A DNA stretch of 64,000 nucleotides from Planococcus lenghuensis (GCF_001999905.1 NZ_CP019642.1:1-64000), one strand, 5' to 3'; shown: positions 24,647 through 33,978, counted from the first letter of the stretch. Numbers and translations are program-made. Notes: generated by a model not told the origin, from the sequence alone.

Positions 24647-25651
24647 ATGGAAGATTTCAAAGAAGAAAGTAGAGGTGGAGCAAGGGGCATTCTCGAAAGC
24701 AGGAATTTTTCGGGTTCGGTACTGATTGCCAAAAAGCGTGACATTGTCTTCAAGGAAAGCTTTGGAATGGCGAATTACGAGCTGGATGTTTCTAATTCCT
24801 CGGAGACCAAATACCGGATTGGTTCCATTACCAAGCTGTTTACGGCTACAGCCATCATGCAGCTCGTGGAGCAACAGCGGCTTAAGTTGGAGTCGACAGT
24901 AGACCGATACATAACGGATTACCCGAACGGGAACCGAATAAAAATCTCCCATTTGCTGAACCATACTTCCGGAATTGCGAACCTCACTGAATTCCCCGAT
25001 TTTCCGGAGTGGGTGAAGACCTATTCACCGGTCAAAGAGACAATTGACCGATTCAAACAGAAGCCGTTGGATTTTCCGCCGGGGAAGGGATACAGGTATT
25101 CGAACTCAGGCTATATCCTCCTCAGCTATATTCTTGAACTTGTGACCGATCAACTTTATGAACAGTACTTGGAAGAGAACATATTCGCTTCACTGGGTAT
25201 AGTTAATACCGGCTTCGACAGGCAGGAAATCATTCTCAGGCAACGGGCGGCGGGGTATAACTTGAAAGGCGAGGAACTGATCAATGCGCCATTCATCCAT
25301 ATGTCCAACCCATACGGCGCCGCTTCCCTGTATTCCACCACAGAAGATCTGTTCCGGTTCGTCCAAGCTTTTTTCAAGAATGAACTCGTAAATGAGCAGA
25401 ATGAAGAGCGGATGCTGCAGCCTTCTCTGGGTAAGCATGGACTCGGTTGGATGACCAAACAGGCTCGTGATCAGCAAGTCGCCCACCACGGAGGCGGAAT
25501 CAACGGCTTCAGTGCCAACTTGATGCGATACATCGACGACGAAGTGACGATTATCATTCTCGCCAATGTCTTTTATCCGAAGAGTACCATCGAGGAAATA
25601 AGTAAGGATCTTGCTCATGTTGTTTTTCAAACAGACAGCATGGATTCTTAA
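24647..25651 (+). CDS. Serine hydrolase of the beta-lactamase / PBP4* fold
   Basis: A 334-residue cytoplasmic-looking serine hydrolase of the class C beta-lactamase superfamily. The catalytic SxxK is in RIGSITKLFTATAI (near residue 63), the YxN element in GYRYSNSGYILLSY, and the third motif HxG in AHHGGGINGFSAN. There is no signal peptide, so it is unlikely to be a true secreted beta-lactamase. Family members act as esterases, D-aminopeptidases or PBP-like proteins. A -10-like TACAAT sits near 24590, close to the right end of the IS66 element, so transcription could be influenced by the insertion. Confidence 0.85.
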   Translation: MEDFKEESRGGARGILESRNFSGSVLIAKKRDIVFKESFGMANYELDVSNSSETKYRIGSITKLFTATAIMQLVEQQRLKLESTVDRYITDYPNGNRIKISHLLNHTSGIANLTEFPDFPEWVKTYSPVKETIDRFKQKPLDFPPGKGYRYSNSGYILLSYILELVTDQLYEQYLEENIFASLGIVNTGFDRQEIILRQRAAGYNLKGEELINAPFIHMSNPYGAASLYSTTEDLFRFVQAFFKNELVNEQNEERMLQPSLGKHGLGWMTKQARDQQVAHHGGGINGFSANLMRYIDDEVTIIILANVFYPKSTIEEISKDLAHVVFQTDSMDS

Positions 25652-25704
25652 AAGTTCAATGAATGCTGGTGGCAATTAAGGCAGTTTAAAAGGAGTCCTG
25701 ATTT

Positions 25705-26214
25705 ATGAAGGTTCGTAAAGCGGCTTTACAGGATGCCAAGGGAATCGCCCGCGTCCATATCGACAGCTGGCTGGCGACTTACCGGAACATCATACCCGGT
25801 GAGTACATTGACAGACTGACGTATGAAAAGCGGGAGAGACTGTGGGAACACAACATTGAACACGGAGATGTCTTCGTTGCTGCTGAGGATAATGGAGAAA
25901 TCATCGGTTTCGCGGATGGCGGCAAAGAACGCACCGGGCAGTTCAAGGCGTTTGACGGGGAGTTGTATGCCATTTATATACGGCCGGGCCATGAAAAGAA
26001 AGGTGCAGGGAAAGCACTCCTGAAAGCTGTGGCAAATCATCTTCTTAAGCAAGGGTTTACCTCCGTGCTGGTCTGGGTTTTAAAAGATAATCCGTCCAAG
26101 AACTTTTACGAAAAATTAGGCGGCCGTTTAATCGGAAGCAAGGACATCGAGATTTCCGGCAAGCGGCTGACCGAATTGGCATATGGATGGAGAGAAATCG
26201 ATACCATTCAGTGA
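25705..26214 (+). CDS. GNAT-family N-acetyltransferase
   Basis: A 169-residue acetyltransferase starting at ATG 25705 after AAAGGAG. The acetyl-CoA binding motif A is ELYAIYIRPGHEKKGAGKALLKAV (residues about 85-110, Q/RxxGxG/A pattern), followed by VLVWVLKDNPSKNFYEKLGGRL (motif B with the conserved NPxxxFYEKLG). The N-terminal ARVHIDSWLATYRNIIPGEYIDRL is shared by acetyltransferases related to phosphinothricin- and other small-molecule acylating enzymes. Substrate unknown. It runs with another GNAT gene 24 bases downstream. Confidence 0.88.
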   Translation: MKVRKAALQDAKGIARVHIDSWLATYRNIIPGEYIDRLTYEKRERLWEHNIEHGDVFVAAEDNGEIIGFADGGKERTGQFKAFDGELYAIYIRPGHEKKGAGKALLKAVANHLLKQGFTSVLVWVLKDNPSKNFYEKLGGRLIGSKDIEISGKRLTELAYGWREIDTIQ

Positions 26215-26237
26215 TTGCATAGTGGGAGGGAAAGAAG

Positions 26238-26708
26238 ATGTTGCGCTTCAGAACGATTGATCCGGAAAACGATGCCGAAACAGTCTGCCGGTTCAGAAGG
26301 GATTCGTTTGCGGTCAGTTTTGGCCATATGTACGAGTTTGATGAAGAGGACTATCTCCAATGGCTCCGGGACATGGCTGCCCGGTTTCCGGACGGCTTTG
26401 TGCTGGCAGAAGAGGAAGGGAACCCGGTCGGCCAGCTGGAACTTTCCATTCGGGAGTACGAGGGTAAAACTATCGGTTACGTGAATCTCTATTACCTGAC
26501 GCCGGAATACCGCGGCAAGAGGCAGGGGCAGGAGCTGCATGGTTATGCGCAGCGGTTTTTCAACAGGCACGAGGTGGAAGAATACCACCTGCGCGTTTCT
26601 CCGACAAACAAGCCGGCAATAAAATTTTACCGCAAAATTGGAATGGAAGAGGCCGGTCCCGAAGTTGGCGGGAAAGTGGTCCGCATGAAAGGGAAGCTGG
26701 GAAATTAG
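26238..26708 (+). CDS. GNAT-family N-acetyltransferase
   Basis: A 156-residue acetyltransferase with ATG 26238 after GGGAGGGAAAGAAG. Motif A is NLYYLTPEYRGKRQGQELHGYA (RGKRQGQ pyrophosphate-binding loop) and motif B is LRVSPTNKPAIKFYRKIGM. An N-terminal RDSFAVSFG segment suggests a different substrate from the preceding GNAT. The two genes are probably co-transcribed. No further specificity can be read. Confidence 0.86.
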   Translation: MLRFRTIDPENDAETVCRFRRDSFAVSFGHMYEFDEEDYLQWLRDMAARFPDGFVLAEEEGNPVGQLELSIREYEGKTIGYVNLYYLTPEYRGKRQGQELHGYAQRFFNRHEVEEYHLRVSPTNKPAIKFYRKIGMEEAGPEVGGKVVRMKGKLGN

Positions 26709-26733
26709 AGAGAACAGGGGCTCCGGAAAAAGG

Positions 26734-27437
26734 ATGCTTGGTTACTCCGATATCAGCACTTTCCTTTTCGTCTATTCAACGATTACCGGAAATGCTTCTG
26801 CCCATGGAACGAACTTTGCGGAACTTTCAGCCCCTGAATGGGATAGCCTCACCGCTAAGTGGCCGGAAGTGCTTGGCTGTCCGCAAGGGGGGCAGTCGTG
26901 CAGCATTCTTCTGCGTGTTATCAATCCAGCTGGGAAAAAGTCTACAAAAACCCGGCAACCGGTTTTTACTTTGACTCCAAGACGGAATGGAAGAGTCTAC
27001 ACGGCCGCACAGAGACGGAATTCTCCGGCAGGCTGCTGGGTGGGTGCATCAGCACACTTCGCACGCTGATTGGCACACCATTTGATCAAGTGAACAAATT
27101 TGCATCCGATTATGCTGCTGAGGAGGGCATTGTCTGGTATCTGGAAAGTGTAAACCTGGATGCCATCAATATTTACCGGAGTCTTTGGCAAATGAAGCAA
27201 GCAGGCTGGTTTAAGCATACAAAGGGAGTGCTGATTGGAAGACCGTCCAGATATAAAGCGAACGAGGACTTCTTTTTAACAGATGCACTGACGGATATCT
27301 TTGGCCCTGAAGAAATTCCGGTAATCTATGATGTGGATATCGGACATGCCCCTCCGCAAAATATTGTCGTAAATGGAGCGCATGCAAAAGTTGCTTACAG
27401 CAATGCAAAAGGATCTATTCAAATGACTTATGATTGA
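26734..27437 (+). pseudogene. Truncated and frameshifted S66-family peptidase (LD-carboxypeptidase/MccF-like)
   Basis: The frame from 26734 reads GYSDISTFLFVYSTITGNASAHG, the middle of MccF-like S66 peptidases (GYSDIT...HGPN). The sequence then changes frame near 26880-26900, and the frame ending at 27437 gives the C-terminal half: FSGRLLGGCISTLRTLIGTPFD, EEGIVWYLESVNLD (catalytic Glu region), KGVLIGRPSRYK and DVDIGHAPPQNIVVNG with the catalytic His in GHAPPQ. The first hundred residues, including the nucleophilic Ser, are missing immediately after the GNAT gene. So the gene is dead. Intact relatives cleave muropeptides or inactivate microcin C. Confidence 0.78.
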
Positions 27438-27484
27438 TACGTCCTTGCAGGGTGAGCCGATATCCATGATTATTTTCATGCATG

Positions 27485-27521
27485 AAGGAGGAGGAGCATC
27501 CTTTCATCTTCTCCTCCTTTT
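27485..27521 (+). terminator. Rho-independent terminator after the S66 remnant
   Basis: AAGGAGGAGGAG (27485-27496) pairs with TTCTCCTCCTTTT (27509-27521), ending in a T-run. Strong stem. Confidence 0.7.
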
Positions 27522-27636
27522 GATGTTTGCATGACTCCTTTTTAAAAGGATGATCGATATTTCAACAGGAATGTACTGACTATTTGACGGGATAGCGAAT
27601 AAAGTCAGTAGAACAGAATAGGGGGAGATCAGCCAA

Positions 27637-28035
27637 ATGAAAAAATTCTATGTGGCATCCAGTTTCAGCAATACGAACAGTGTTAACTATGTCGTCCAGC
27701 AATTAGTGACTAAAGGATATCTCCATACATATGATTGGACGAAGAACGCCAAAACTAGGGAAGAAAAATCAATTACATTGGCAGACTTGAAAGAAATCGG
27801 CCAAAAAGAGAAGAGCGCTGTCATGGATTCCGATTTTATTGTCGTCCTGTTACCGGGAGGGAAAGGTACCCATATCGAGCTAGGCATTGCGATTGGACTG
27901 GCCAAGAAAGCGTATATCCACTCTCCTGATGGAGCCATAGATAACCCTGAAACGACGAGCACTTTTTATCATTTGCCTGACGTGGAAAAGTGCTACGGGA
28001 CGCTGGATGACTTATTGAAGAAGATCACTGATTGA
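27637..28035 (+). CDS. Nucleoside 2-deoxyribosyltransferase-like protein
   Basis: A 132-residue protein with ATG 27637 following GGGGGAG. It shows the small Rossmann-like NDT fold: KKFYVASSFSNTNSVNYVVQQLVTKGYLHTYDWT at the start, then MDSDFIVVLLPGGKGTHIELGIAIGLAKKAYIHSP, where the Glu in GTHIELG corresponds to the catalytic glutamate of the family. Such proteins exchange or hydrolyse N-glycosidic bonds of deoxynucleosides and often sit in salvage or defence contexts. It stands alone between terminators here. Confidence 0.8.
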   Translation: MKKFYVASSFSNTNSVNYVVQQLVTKGYLHTYDWTKNAKTREEKSITLADLKEIGQKEKSAVMDSDFIVVLLPGGKGTHIELGIAIGLAKKAYIHSPDGAIDNPETTSTFYHLPDVEKCYGTLDDLLKKITD

Positions 28036-28200
28036 GTCCCAAGTTGCCATGAGAGGTATGCATTAATACCCGCATCTTGGCTATGAATATTGCAGTAAGT
28101 TACAAGAACGGATGGATGTTAGTCGAACTTGAATACAAGTAATGGAAAAAGAAAAACAAAAGTAATTGCAGTTAAAGCTATCACTAAAGGAGTAATGCAA

Positions 28201-28665
28201 ATGTCGATTCGAAATTCTGCTAAAGCAATTATTATTAAGGACTCCAAAGTTCTATTAACAAAAAATGTTGATGAAGAAGGGTGCTTTTATCTTTTTCCTG
28301 GCGGGGGACAAGACCATGGAGAAGTTTTGTCCGATACCGTAAAAAGAGAGTGTATTGAAGAAATTGGTGAAAACGTGGAAGTAAAAGATCTTCTCCACAT
28401 TCGAGAATATATAGGCAAAAATCATGAACATGCCCACTTTGACAGCCATGTTCATCAAATTGAATATTATTTCGTGTGTCATATGAGAATTGACCAAAAC
28501 GTTTCTTCTGTCCCTTCTAATCCTGACTCCCATCAAGTCGGAATTGAATGGGTACCGGTACCGAATTTGATGGACTATCGCATCTATCCAAAAGGAATTC
28601 GCAAATACATCCAAGAATATGAGGACAAAAAAAGGAATACTGTTTATTTAGGCGATATAAATTAA
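28201..28665 (+). CDS. Nudix hydrolase
   Basis: A 154-residue Nudix protein. I choose ATG 28201 (MSIRNSAKAIIIKDSKVLLTKN) because AAAGGAG lies just upstream; the frame is open from 28129 without a ribosome site. The Nudix box G-x5-E-x7-REUxEExGU appears as GGQDHGE, then VLSDTVKRECIEEIGE; the last position is Glu instead of a bulky aliphatic residue. HxH-rich HEHAHFDSHVHQIEYYFVCH follows. Substrate is an unknown nucleoside diphosphate derivative. A second Nudix gene follows 44 bases later. Confidence 0.86.
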   Translation: MSIRNSAKAIIIKDSKVLLTKNVDEEGCFYLFPGGGQDHGEVLSDTVKRECIEEIGENVEVKDLLHIREYIGKNHEHAHFDSHVHQIEYYFVCHMRIDQNVSSVPSNPDSHQVGIEWVPVPNLMDYRIYPKGIRKYIQEYEDKKRNTVYLGDIN

Positions 28666-28709
28666 GGTGGGTTTAAATCTTTTACTGCATTAAAAGGGGG
28701 AATCGATAT

Positions 28710-29207
28710 ATGACCGTATCATACGTGAAGTGGGGAGAAGCCACAGTTAAATTAAGTTGGGAATCGAATAATGTCCTTCCTGATTATGGATTAATAACAA
28801 GTGTACATGGCTTTTGTTTTTACGAAGATCAACTGCTCTTGGTCGATTTGAATCATCGTGGATGGGATTTCCCGGGTGGACATATCGAAGAAAATGAGAC
28901 GCCAGAAGGCTGTTTTCAAAGAGAAGCGATGGAGGAAGGATATGTTTCGGGGCATTGTCAATTGCTAGGACATATTGTGGTCGATCACACAGAAAATCCG
29001 ATTTGGGATGAAAATGGAAAATACCCTAAAATCGGCTGCCAAGTATTTTATCGAATGAACATCGAAAAATTACATTCCTTTAAAGCAGAACATGAATCTG
29101 CGCAAAGAATCTTCATTCCCCTCAATGAAATTGCTGCTTACTACACGAAGTGGAATGCGCTTTATCAAGAAATTCTTCTGGAAGCTGTTGACTTGAATAG
29201 GAGATAG
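28710..29207 (+). CDS. Nudix hydrolase
   Basis: A 165-residue Nudix protein, ATG 28710 after AAAGGGGGAA. The Nudix box is GGHIEENETPEGCFQREAMEEGYV; the usual Gly near the end is replaced by Tyr (EEGYV), a small departure. The preceding WDFPGGH strand is typical. It is probably co-transcribed with the upstream Nudix gene; the two differ enough to hydrolyse different substrates. Function beyond pyrophosphohydrolase is unknown. Confidence 0.84.
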   Translation: MTVSYVKWGEATVKLSWESNNVLPDYGLITSVHGFCFYEDQLLLVDLNHRGWDFPGGHIEENETPEGCFQREAMEEGYVSGHCQLLGHIVVDHTENPIWDENGKYPKIGCQVFYRMNIEKLHSFKAEHESAQRIFIPLNEIAAYYTKWNALYQEILLEAVDLNRR

Positions 29208-29490
29208 GATAAGGAAATAAATTAACTAAAGTGCTGAAAAGTTAACTTGAATTTAAACATGGGTGATAACTATAAATCTATCCCAAATTAAGAAAAGTAA
29301 ATGTAGGAAGCAGATAAAAAGAAGGAAGGAGGTTGAAAAAATAATTTTCGTTCCTCCACTATCCACTCTAAGCTAATCCCTGCCAATAAGACTCCAACTC
29401 AGAGGGATTTTCGGTACCTATTGTGCCGAGTGTTATAAATACTTTTTGTTGGACAAGCTCATATCATGGAGAAAAGGAGAGGAAACGGGA

Positions 29491-30426
29491 ATGAAACAAG
29501 GAAAAATGGTGAAAATCAGAGGGAAAGATATGTATGTTGAACTCTATGGAGAGGAACATGAAGAGGCAATTCTATATTTGCATGGCGGTCCAGGAGAAAG
29601 CTGTTATGATTTTTCGTTTCATCAGGCTGAGAGACTCTCAACTCGCTTTAAGGTCGTAGCAATCGACCAGCGCGGCGTATGCAGGTCTGAGGAAATCAAA
29701 GAGAATGAGTTATTTGCTCTGCAGGATCTGATCGAGGACTGTGAAGAATTAAGAAAGCATTTGAACGTAGAGAAATGGTCGCTCATTGGTCACTCGTTTG
29801 GCGGCTTCTTAAGTGTCCTGTATAGTTCTCTTTACCCCGGCTCCATACATAAAGTTATTTTGGAATGCCCGACATTCGATTTTTCTTTATCATCCAAAAG
29901 CCTTCTCCAGAAGACGGCTCGCCTGTCTGAAGCGATTGGCAATTTTGAGATTGCAGAGAAATGCCTAAAGCTGGCAAATACAGCTGAGCAAGTTTCTTCG
30001 AAAGAACTACTGGATAAGTACTTGGAGTACAGCGATACTCTTGGGGAAGAACGCATGGCGATTTACAGACATAATCAGAACCATCCCACTGATTACGCTC
30101 TTTATTCCGAAGAGGAATGGGAGGCTTTCTATGATAAATCAGAAATTCACTTCGACATGCTACGGGCAGAGGGGGAAATCTATCAATCACTGCTGCCATT
30201 ACTCGAAAACATAAAAGTTCCCATGTTATTAATAACGGCTGAGTATGATCCCGTCACATGCGGTGAACAGATTCGAACATTTACAGAGTCAGCGGAGAAT
30301 GGAGAAGTTGTACATTTCTCTGATTGCGGTCACTCTCCCCACTATGAAAATCCTGACCGTTTTTGTAACGAGGTTCTCCAATTTCTCCATTCAGAACTAT
30401 TTTCTCAAACCAGCGGAAATAACTGA
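29491..30426 (+). CDS. Alpha/beta hydrolase, proline iminopeptidase-like
   Basis: A 311-residue alpha/beta-hydrolase. ATG 29491 follows AAGGAGAGG by eight bases; the frame also opens at 29446 without ribosome site. Oxyanion-hole motif LYLHGGPGESCYD, nucleophile elbow LIGHSFGGFLSVLY (Ser), acidic residue in TAEYDPVTCGE and catalytic His in SDCGHSPHYENP are all present. The HGGPG motif is characteristic of peptidase family S33 (prolyl iminopeptidases). It precedes a P1-family aminopeptidase gene by 33 bases, so the pair may form a peptide-processing unit. Confidence 0.88.
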   Translation: MKQGKMVKIRGKDMYVELYGEEHEEAILYLHGGPGESCYDFSFHQAERLSTRFKVVAIDQRGVCRSEEIKENELFALQDLIEDCEELRKHLNVEKWSLIGHSFGGFLSVLYSSLYPGSIHKVILECPTFDFSLSSKSLLQKTARLSEAIGNFEIAEKCLKLANTAEQVSSKELLDKYLEYSDTLGEERMAIYRHNQNHPTDYALYSEEEWEAFYDKSEIHFDMLRAEGEIYQSLLPLLENIKVPMLLITAEYDPVTCGEQIRTFTESAENGEVVHFSDCGHSPHYENPDRFCNEVLQFLHSELFSQTSGNN

Positions 30427-30459
30427 GTCTCCCAAAATAACCGTAAAAGAGAGTGCTAC

Positions 30460-31533
30460 ATGACTGTTCAAAAAAGAATAAGAGAATATGGCGTAGAAAT
30501 CGGGAAGCTAAAGACAGGACCGCTCAACAAAATAACAGATGTAGACGGGGTGACAGTAGGACATGTAACACTAAATGACGGGAGCACGCAAACCGGTGTC
30601 ACTGCCATAGTGCCTCATCAAGGAAACGTTTTTAAGGAAAAATTCATTGCCGCCAACCATGTCATCAACGGGTTCGGAAAGACAATGGGGACCATTCAAA
30701 TGACCGAGCTGGGTACACTGGAGACGCCGATTGTTCTGACGAATACCTTGAATGTCGGAACAGCGGCTGATGCCCTGATTGAATATACACTGGAGAGAAA
30801 TCCGGAAATCGGCCGCACGACTGGAACAGTGAATCCGGTCGTCGGGGAATGCAATGATATGTTGCTGAATGACGTGCGAGCAAAGTTCGTTCAGCCGGAA
30901 CATGTTCGTCAGGCGTTACGGAATGCTTCCGCTGACTTCGAGGAGGGGTCAATTGGCGCTGGCAGGGGCATGCTCTGTTACTCCTTGAAAGGAGGAATTG
31001 GTTCAGCTTCCCGGCTCATGGAAATGGATCATGGCAATTACATGATGGGTGTATTGGTCTTATCGAACTTCGGAATCCTGAGCGACTTAAGAATCGACGG
31101 CAGAGCAGTTGGCCAGGAATTGAAGGAAGCACTCCGGCAAAGCTACAAGGAAGAGGATAAGGGATCAATCATGATTATTGTTGCAACCGATCTTCCCGTT
31201 TCCGAACGGCAGCTGAACCGAATCATCAAGCGTTCAATTACGGGTCTATCCAGAACAGGATCCATTATCACGAACGGGAGCGGAGAAGTGGTCATCGGGT
31301 TCTCGACAACAAATAAGATACCGCATGACAAATCAGCGAATCTTTTAAAGCTGTCGCAAATTCATGAAGAGGATATAGATATGGCCTTCAGAGCGATCGG
31401 TGAGGCAACAGAAGAGGCGGTATTGAATTCCCTGGTGACAGCAGAGAAAGTAGTGGGGCGCGACGGAAACGAACGCCCGGCGTTTAAAGACCTCATCCAG
31501 AAATTCAATATTTCGTTGACCAGGAATACATAA
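30460..31533 (+). CDS. P1-family (S58/DmpA) self-processing aminopeptidase
   Basis: A 357-residue Ntn-hydrolase-like peptidase of the DmpA / BapA family. The start reads REYGVEIGKLKTGPLNKITDVDGVTVGHVTL, a family signature. The autocatalytic cleavage site is expected before the Ser in SLKGGIGSASRLM, giving alpha and beta chains. NPVVGECNDMLLND and GSIGAGRGMLCY are also conserved. Such enzymes remove N-terminal D- or L-amino acids and beta-amino acids from peptides. It is probably co-transcribed with the preceding proline-iminopeptidase-like gene. The length is normal and the gene is intact. Confidence 0.9.
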   Translation: MTVQKRIREYGVEIGKLKTGPLNKITDVDGVTVGHVTLNDGSTQTGVTAIVPHQGNVFKEKFIAANHVINGFGKTMGTIQMTELGTLETPIVLTNTLNVGTAADALIEYTLERNPEIGRTTGTVNPVVGECNDMLLNDVRAKFVQPEHVRQALRNASADFEEGSIGAGRGMLCYSLKGGIGSASRLMEMDHGNYMMGVLVLSNFGILSDLRIDGRAVGQELKEALRQSYKEEDKGSIMIIVATDLPVSERQLNRIIKRSITGLSRTGSIITNGSGEVVIGFSTTNKIPHDKSANLLKLSQIHEEDIDMAFRAIGEATEEAVLNSLVTAEKVVGRDGNERPAFKDLIQKFNISLTRNT

Positions 31534-31615
31534 TAGAGCATCTAACGTATTTGCGCTGAGTGTAACTTAAGTATAGATGAGTAATTTTGCCATAGTCAGA
31601 TAGGGAGATGAATAT

Positions 31616-32098
31616 GTGGAAGCAAAATTGAGTGATGCAATCACATTAAGAGAAAATGGAAAACAACAAGAATCAAATCGACTTTTATTGAAGTTGGCAG
31701 AAGAATTTCCGGATGATCCTTTAATTAATTATCAATGCGCTTGGAGTTTTGATGTATTAGGAGAAGAAGCGAATGCAATCCCATTTTACGAAAAAGCCAT
31801 CCATCTCGGATTGTCTGGAAAGAACTTAGAGGGGGCGCTTCTTGGTCTAGGAAGTACGTACAGAACACTCGGAATGTATGAAGAATCGAAAAAGATTTTT
31901 TCAAAAGGTATTCGCTTGTTTCCGGCTAATAATGCCATGAGAACTTTCTATGCCATAACCCTCTATAATTTGAAAGAACACAGAACGGCGATGGAGATTC
32001 TTCTCGGTTGTTTGTTAGCGACTACAGCAGACAGTAATATTACCGCCTATAAAAGGGCATTGGAGTTTTATTCGGACAAACTGGACGAAACTTGGTAG
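31616..32098 (+). CDS. Tetratricopeptide-repeat protein
   Basis: A 160-residue all-helical protein. GTG 31616 is chosen with GGGAG eight bases upstream; the nearby ATGs are out of frame. About three and a half TPR units are visible: ESNRLLLKLAEEFPDDPLINYQCAWSFDVLGEEANAIPFYEKAIHLGL, then LLGLGSTYRTLGMYEESKKIFSKGIRLFP and MRTFYAITLYNLKEHRTAMEILL. It resembles Bacillus small TPR proteins of unknown role. Likely a protein-interaction scaffold. No operon partner is obvious. Confidence 0.82.
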   Translation: MEAKLSDAITLRENGKQQESNRLLLKLAEEFPDDPLINYQCAWSFDVLGEEANAIPFYEKAIHLGLSGKNLEGALLGLGSTYRTLGMYEESKKIFSKGIRLFPANNAMRTFYAITLYNLKEHRTAMEILLGCLLATTADSNITAYKRALEFYSDKLDETW

Positions 32099-32165
32099 TG
32101 ACTATTCCAAAACTGCCTCACGGAACAACTGTTATCCGGAAAGGGCTTATGAAGGAGAAGGTTAA

Positions 32166-32444
32166 ATGAATAAAAAGAAATTAAGATATGCCATCTTAAA
32201 AGAGATAGAGCAGGGCAACAATGGGTTAACGGAAGAGAAGCTGAAAATCAGACAAAATGAATTTGATGAAACGATTCGATTCCTGGACAGAGAGAACTAC
32301 TTGATCGGAATCACTTACGCTGATGATCGACCGATAATAAGCCGAGTTGTTCTCACGGAAAAAGGAGAAGCGTATCTGGAGCAAAATAGTGCGCTGGGCA
32401 GAGCTTATAAAGGATTGAAGGAAATCAGAGACTGGATCAGATAA
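32166..32444 (+). CDS. YjcQ-like winged-helix protein
   Basis: A 92-residue protein with ATG 32166 after GAAGGAGAAGG. The sequence (KKLRYAILKEIEQGN, FDETIRFLDRENYLIGI, LTEKGEAYLEQNS) has the winged-helix shape of the YjcQ family, small proteins found in Bacillus and its phages. The C-terminal YKGLKEIRDWIR is typical. Probably DNA binding; role unknown. Confidence 0.72.
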   Translation: MNKKKLRYAILKEIEQGNNGLTEEKLKIRQNEFDETIRFLDRENYLIGITYADDRPIISRVVLTEKGEAYLEQNSALGRAYKGLKEIRDWIR

Positions 32445-32477
32445 AAAATCTTTAAGTTATGGGATAGAAAGGGGGCA

Positions 32478-32702
32478 ATGAAATTGCCAGAAATTGATTT
32501 AATGGGCGACATGAGTTTATGGGCTGTAATCGGGCCGGTAGCTATAACAGCCGGAATGCTGATAGCCGTAGCGATAGTTGCCCTGTTTTTGCTTAACAAA
32601 ATCAGAAATAAATTTGTGAGAGAAATAGCTGGAATCATAACCGCATTCTGCTTGGTAGTTGGGTTCCTGTATTTTTTTGCGGAAGTAGCAGCAAGCTGGT
32701 AG
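32478..32702 (+). CDS. Small membrane protein with two transmembrane helices
   Basis: A 74-residue protein beginning at ATG 32478 after AAAGGGGGC. Hydrophobic segments about residues 15-40 (AVIGPVAITAGMLIAVAIVALFLL) and 49-70 (IAGIITAFCLVVGFLYFF) flank a basic NKIRNKFVRE loop, giving a hairpin in the membrane with the loop in the cytoplasm. Not recognised. It follows the YjcQ-like gene closely and may be co-transcribed. Confidence 0.62.
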   Translation: MKLPEIDLMGDMSLWAVIGPVAITAGMLIAVAIVALFLLNKIRNKFVREIAGIITAFCLVVGFLYFFAEVAASW

Positions 32703-32775
32703 TTCTCGACTATATCCCTGGAAATCTTAAAAAGCGAACAGTACGAAAGCAAGCGTTTCAAGAGGAGGTTATTTC

Positions 32776-33387
32776 TTGTTAAGAAATGAAACAGACATTA
32801 CACAATTAATTGAAGCCGACGAATGGATGATGGAGATTCTAAAAACAGTACAAACGTTAAATCTTCCGGATTGGTGGGTGTGTGCAGGATTTGTCAGGTC
32901 AAAGATTTGGGACACGCTGCACGAATTCGAAGAGCGAACCCACCTTCCGGATATTGACGTCTTTTATTTTGATGACAGGAATACCGACGAGGAAGATGAG
33001 AAGAGACTCGAAAGGGAATTGAAGATCACTTTTCCGGATGTCCCGTGGTCAGTGAAGAATGAAGCGAGAATGCATATCCGGAATAACTTGTCACCCTATG
33101 CTTCTTCCAAGGATGCGATGGCTAAGTTTCCGGAGACCGTTACTGCCTTGGGAGTGAAACTAGATGGTCACAGTGACTTGATGCTGTTTGTTCCGTATGG
33201 TGTGGAGGATGTTCTCAATCTTGAAGTACGGCCTACGCCATATTATTTGGAAGGTGAAGATAGACTTGAAATCTATAGAAATCGCGTAGCTTCGAAGAAT
33301 TGGCAGCAAATATGGCACAAAGTGAAAGTTCTGTATCCGCAGATAACAGGGGACAAGAACGTGATACAGAGAAAGAATCTTCCATGA
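32776..33387 (+). CDS. Nucleotidyltransferase-like protein (DUF925/NTP_transf_6)
   Basis: A 203-residue protein with a TTG start at 32776 after AGAGGAGG. The N-terminal stretch WWVCAGFVRSKIWDTLHEF and HLPDIDVFYFDD match the polymerase-beta-like fold: the GxVR loop and the two metal-binding Asp residues (DIDVFYFDD). The C-terminal YRNRVASKNWQQIWHKV is a family hallmark. Substrate unknown. Its stop overlaps the GrpB-like start (ATGA at 33384), so both are translated together. Confidence 0.82.
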   Translation: MLRNETDITQLIEADEWMMEILKTVQTLNLPDWWVCAGFVRSKIWDTLHEFEERTHLPDIDVFYFDDRNTDEEDEKRLERELKITFPDVPWSVKNEARMHIRNNLSPYASSKDAMAKFPETVTALGVKLDGHSDLMLFVPYGVEDVLNLEVRPTPYYLEGEDRLEIYRNRVASKNWQQIWHKVKVLYPQITGDKNVIQRKNLP

Positions 33388-33911
33388 GTAACGGCATTGT
33401 TATTACTGACTACGATCCTGTCTGGGCAGAGGAGTTCAAGGGAATAAAGGCGGTATTGAAAGAAGAACTGGCTGGCTTAGCGGTATCGATTGAGCATATC
33501 GGAAGCACTTCAGTTGAGGGGCTAAGCGCAAAACCAATTATCGATATTGATGTCGTTATTAAAAACAGGAATTCACTGCCGCAAATAGTCAAGCAGTTAG
33601 AGAAACTGGGATATGTTCATGAAGGGAATTTAGGGATAGAGGATAGGGAAGCGTTCGCTAGAGCTGATGGATGTGTGCCTTGGTCTGACAGGTCGGTCTT
33701 ATGGATGCAGCACCATTTATATGTCTGCCCAGAAGACAGTAAGGAGCTCAAAAGGCATTTAGCATTGAGGAATTTTCTGCGAGAAAACCCTGAGACAGCA
33801 AAAGATTACGGAGCACTAAAAAGACAGCTGGCAGAAACAGCTGAAGACCGAAGCGCTTATACGGAAGCAAAAAGCGAGTTCATTAATGGTATTTTAAAAT
33901 CCTTTTTGTAG
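33384..33911 (+). CDS. GrpB-family nucleotidyltransferase-fold protein
   Basis: A 175-residue protein. ATG 33384 overlaps the preceding stop; longer starts in frame lie inside the upstream gene. The GrpB signature VEHIGSTSVEGLSAKPIIDIDVVI appears as IEHIGSTSVEGL, then KPIIDIDVVI, with metal-binding Asp residues, followed by WMQHHLYVCPEDSKELKRHLALRNFLRENP, also conserved. GrpB proteins share the nucleotidyltransferase fold; some are adjacent to kinases or CoaE. The exact activity is unknown. The following short gap has a T-rich run and a possible terminator (CTGTCAGCCTTTTTTTT). Confidence 0.88.
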   Translation: MSNGIVITDYDPVWAEEFKGIKAVLKEELAGLAVSIEHIGSTSVEGLSAKPIIDIDVVIKNRNSLPQIVKQLEKLGYVHEGNLGIEDREAFARADGCVPWSDRSVLWMQHHLYVCPEDSKELKRHLALRNFLRENPETAKDYGALKRQLAETAEDRSAYTEAKSEFINGILKSFL

Positions 33912-33978
33912 CGACTGAATATGTATCTGTCAGCCTTTTTTTTCGATATATTATTGTTTTTCGAGGAGGGAACGGTAA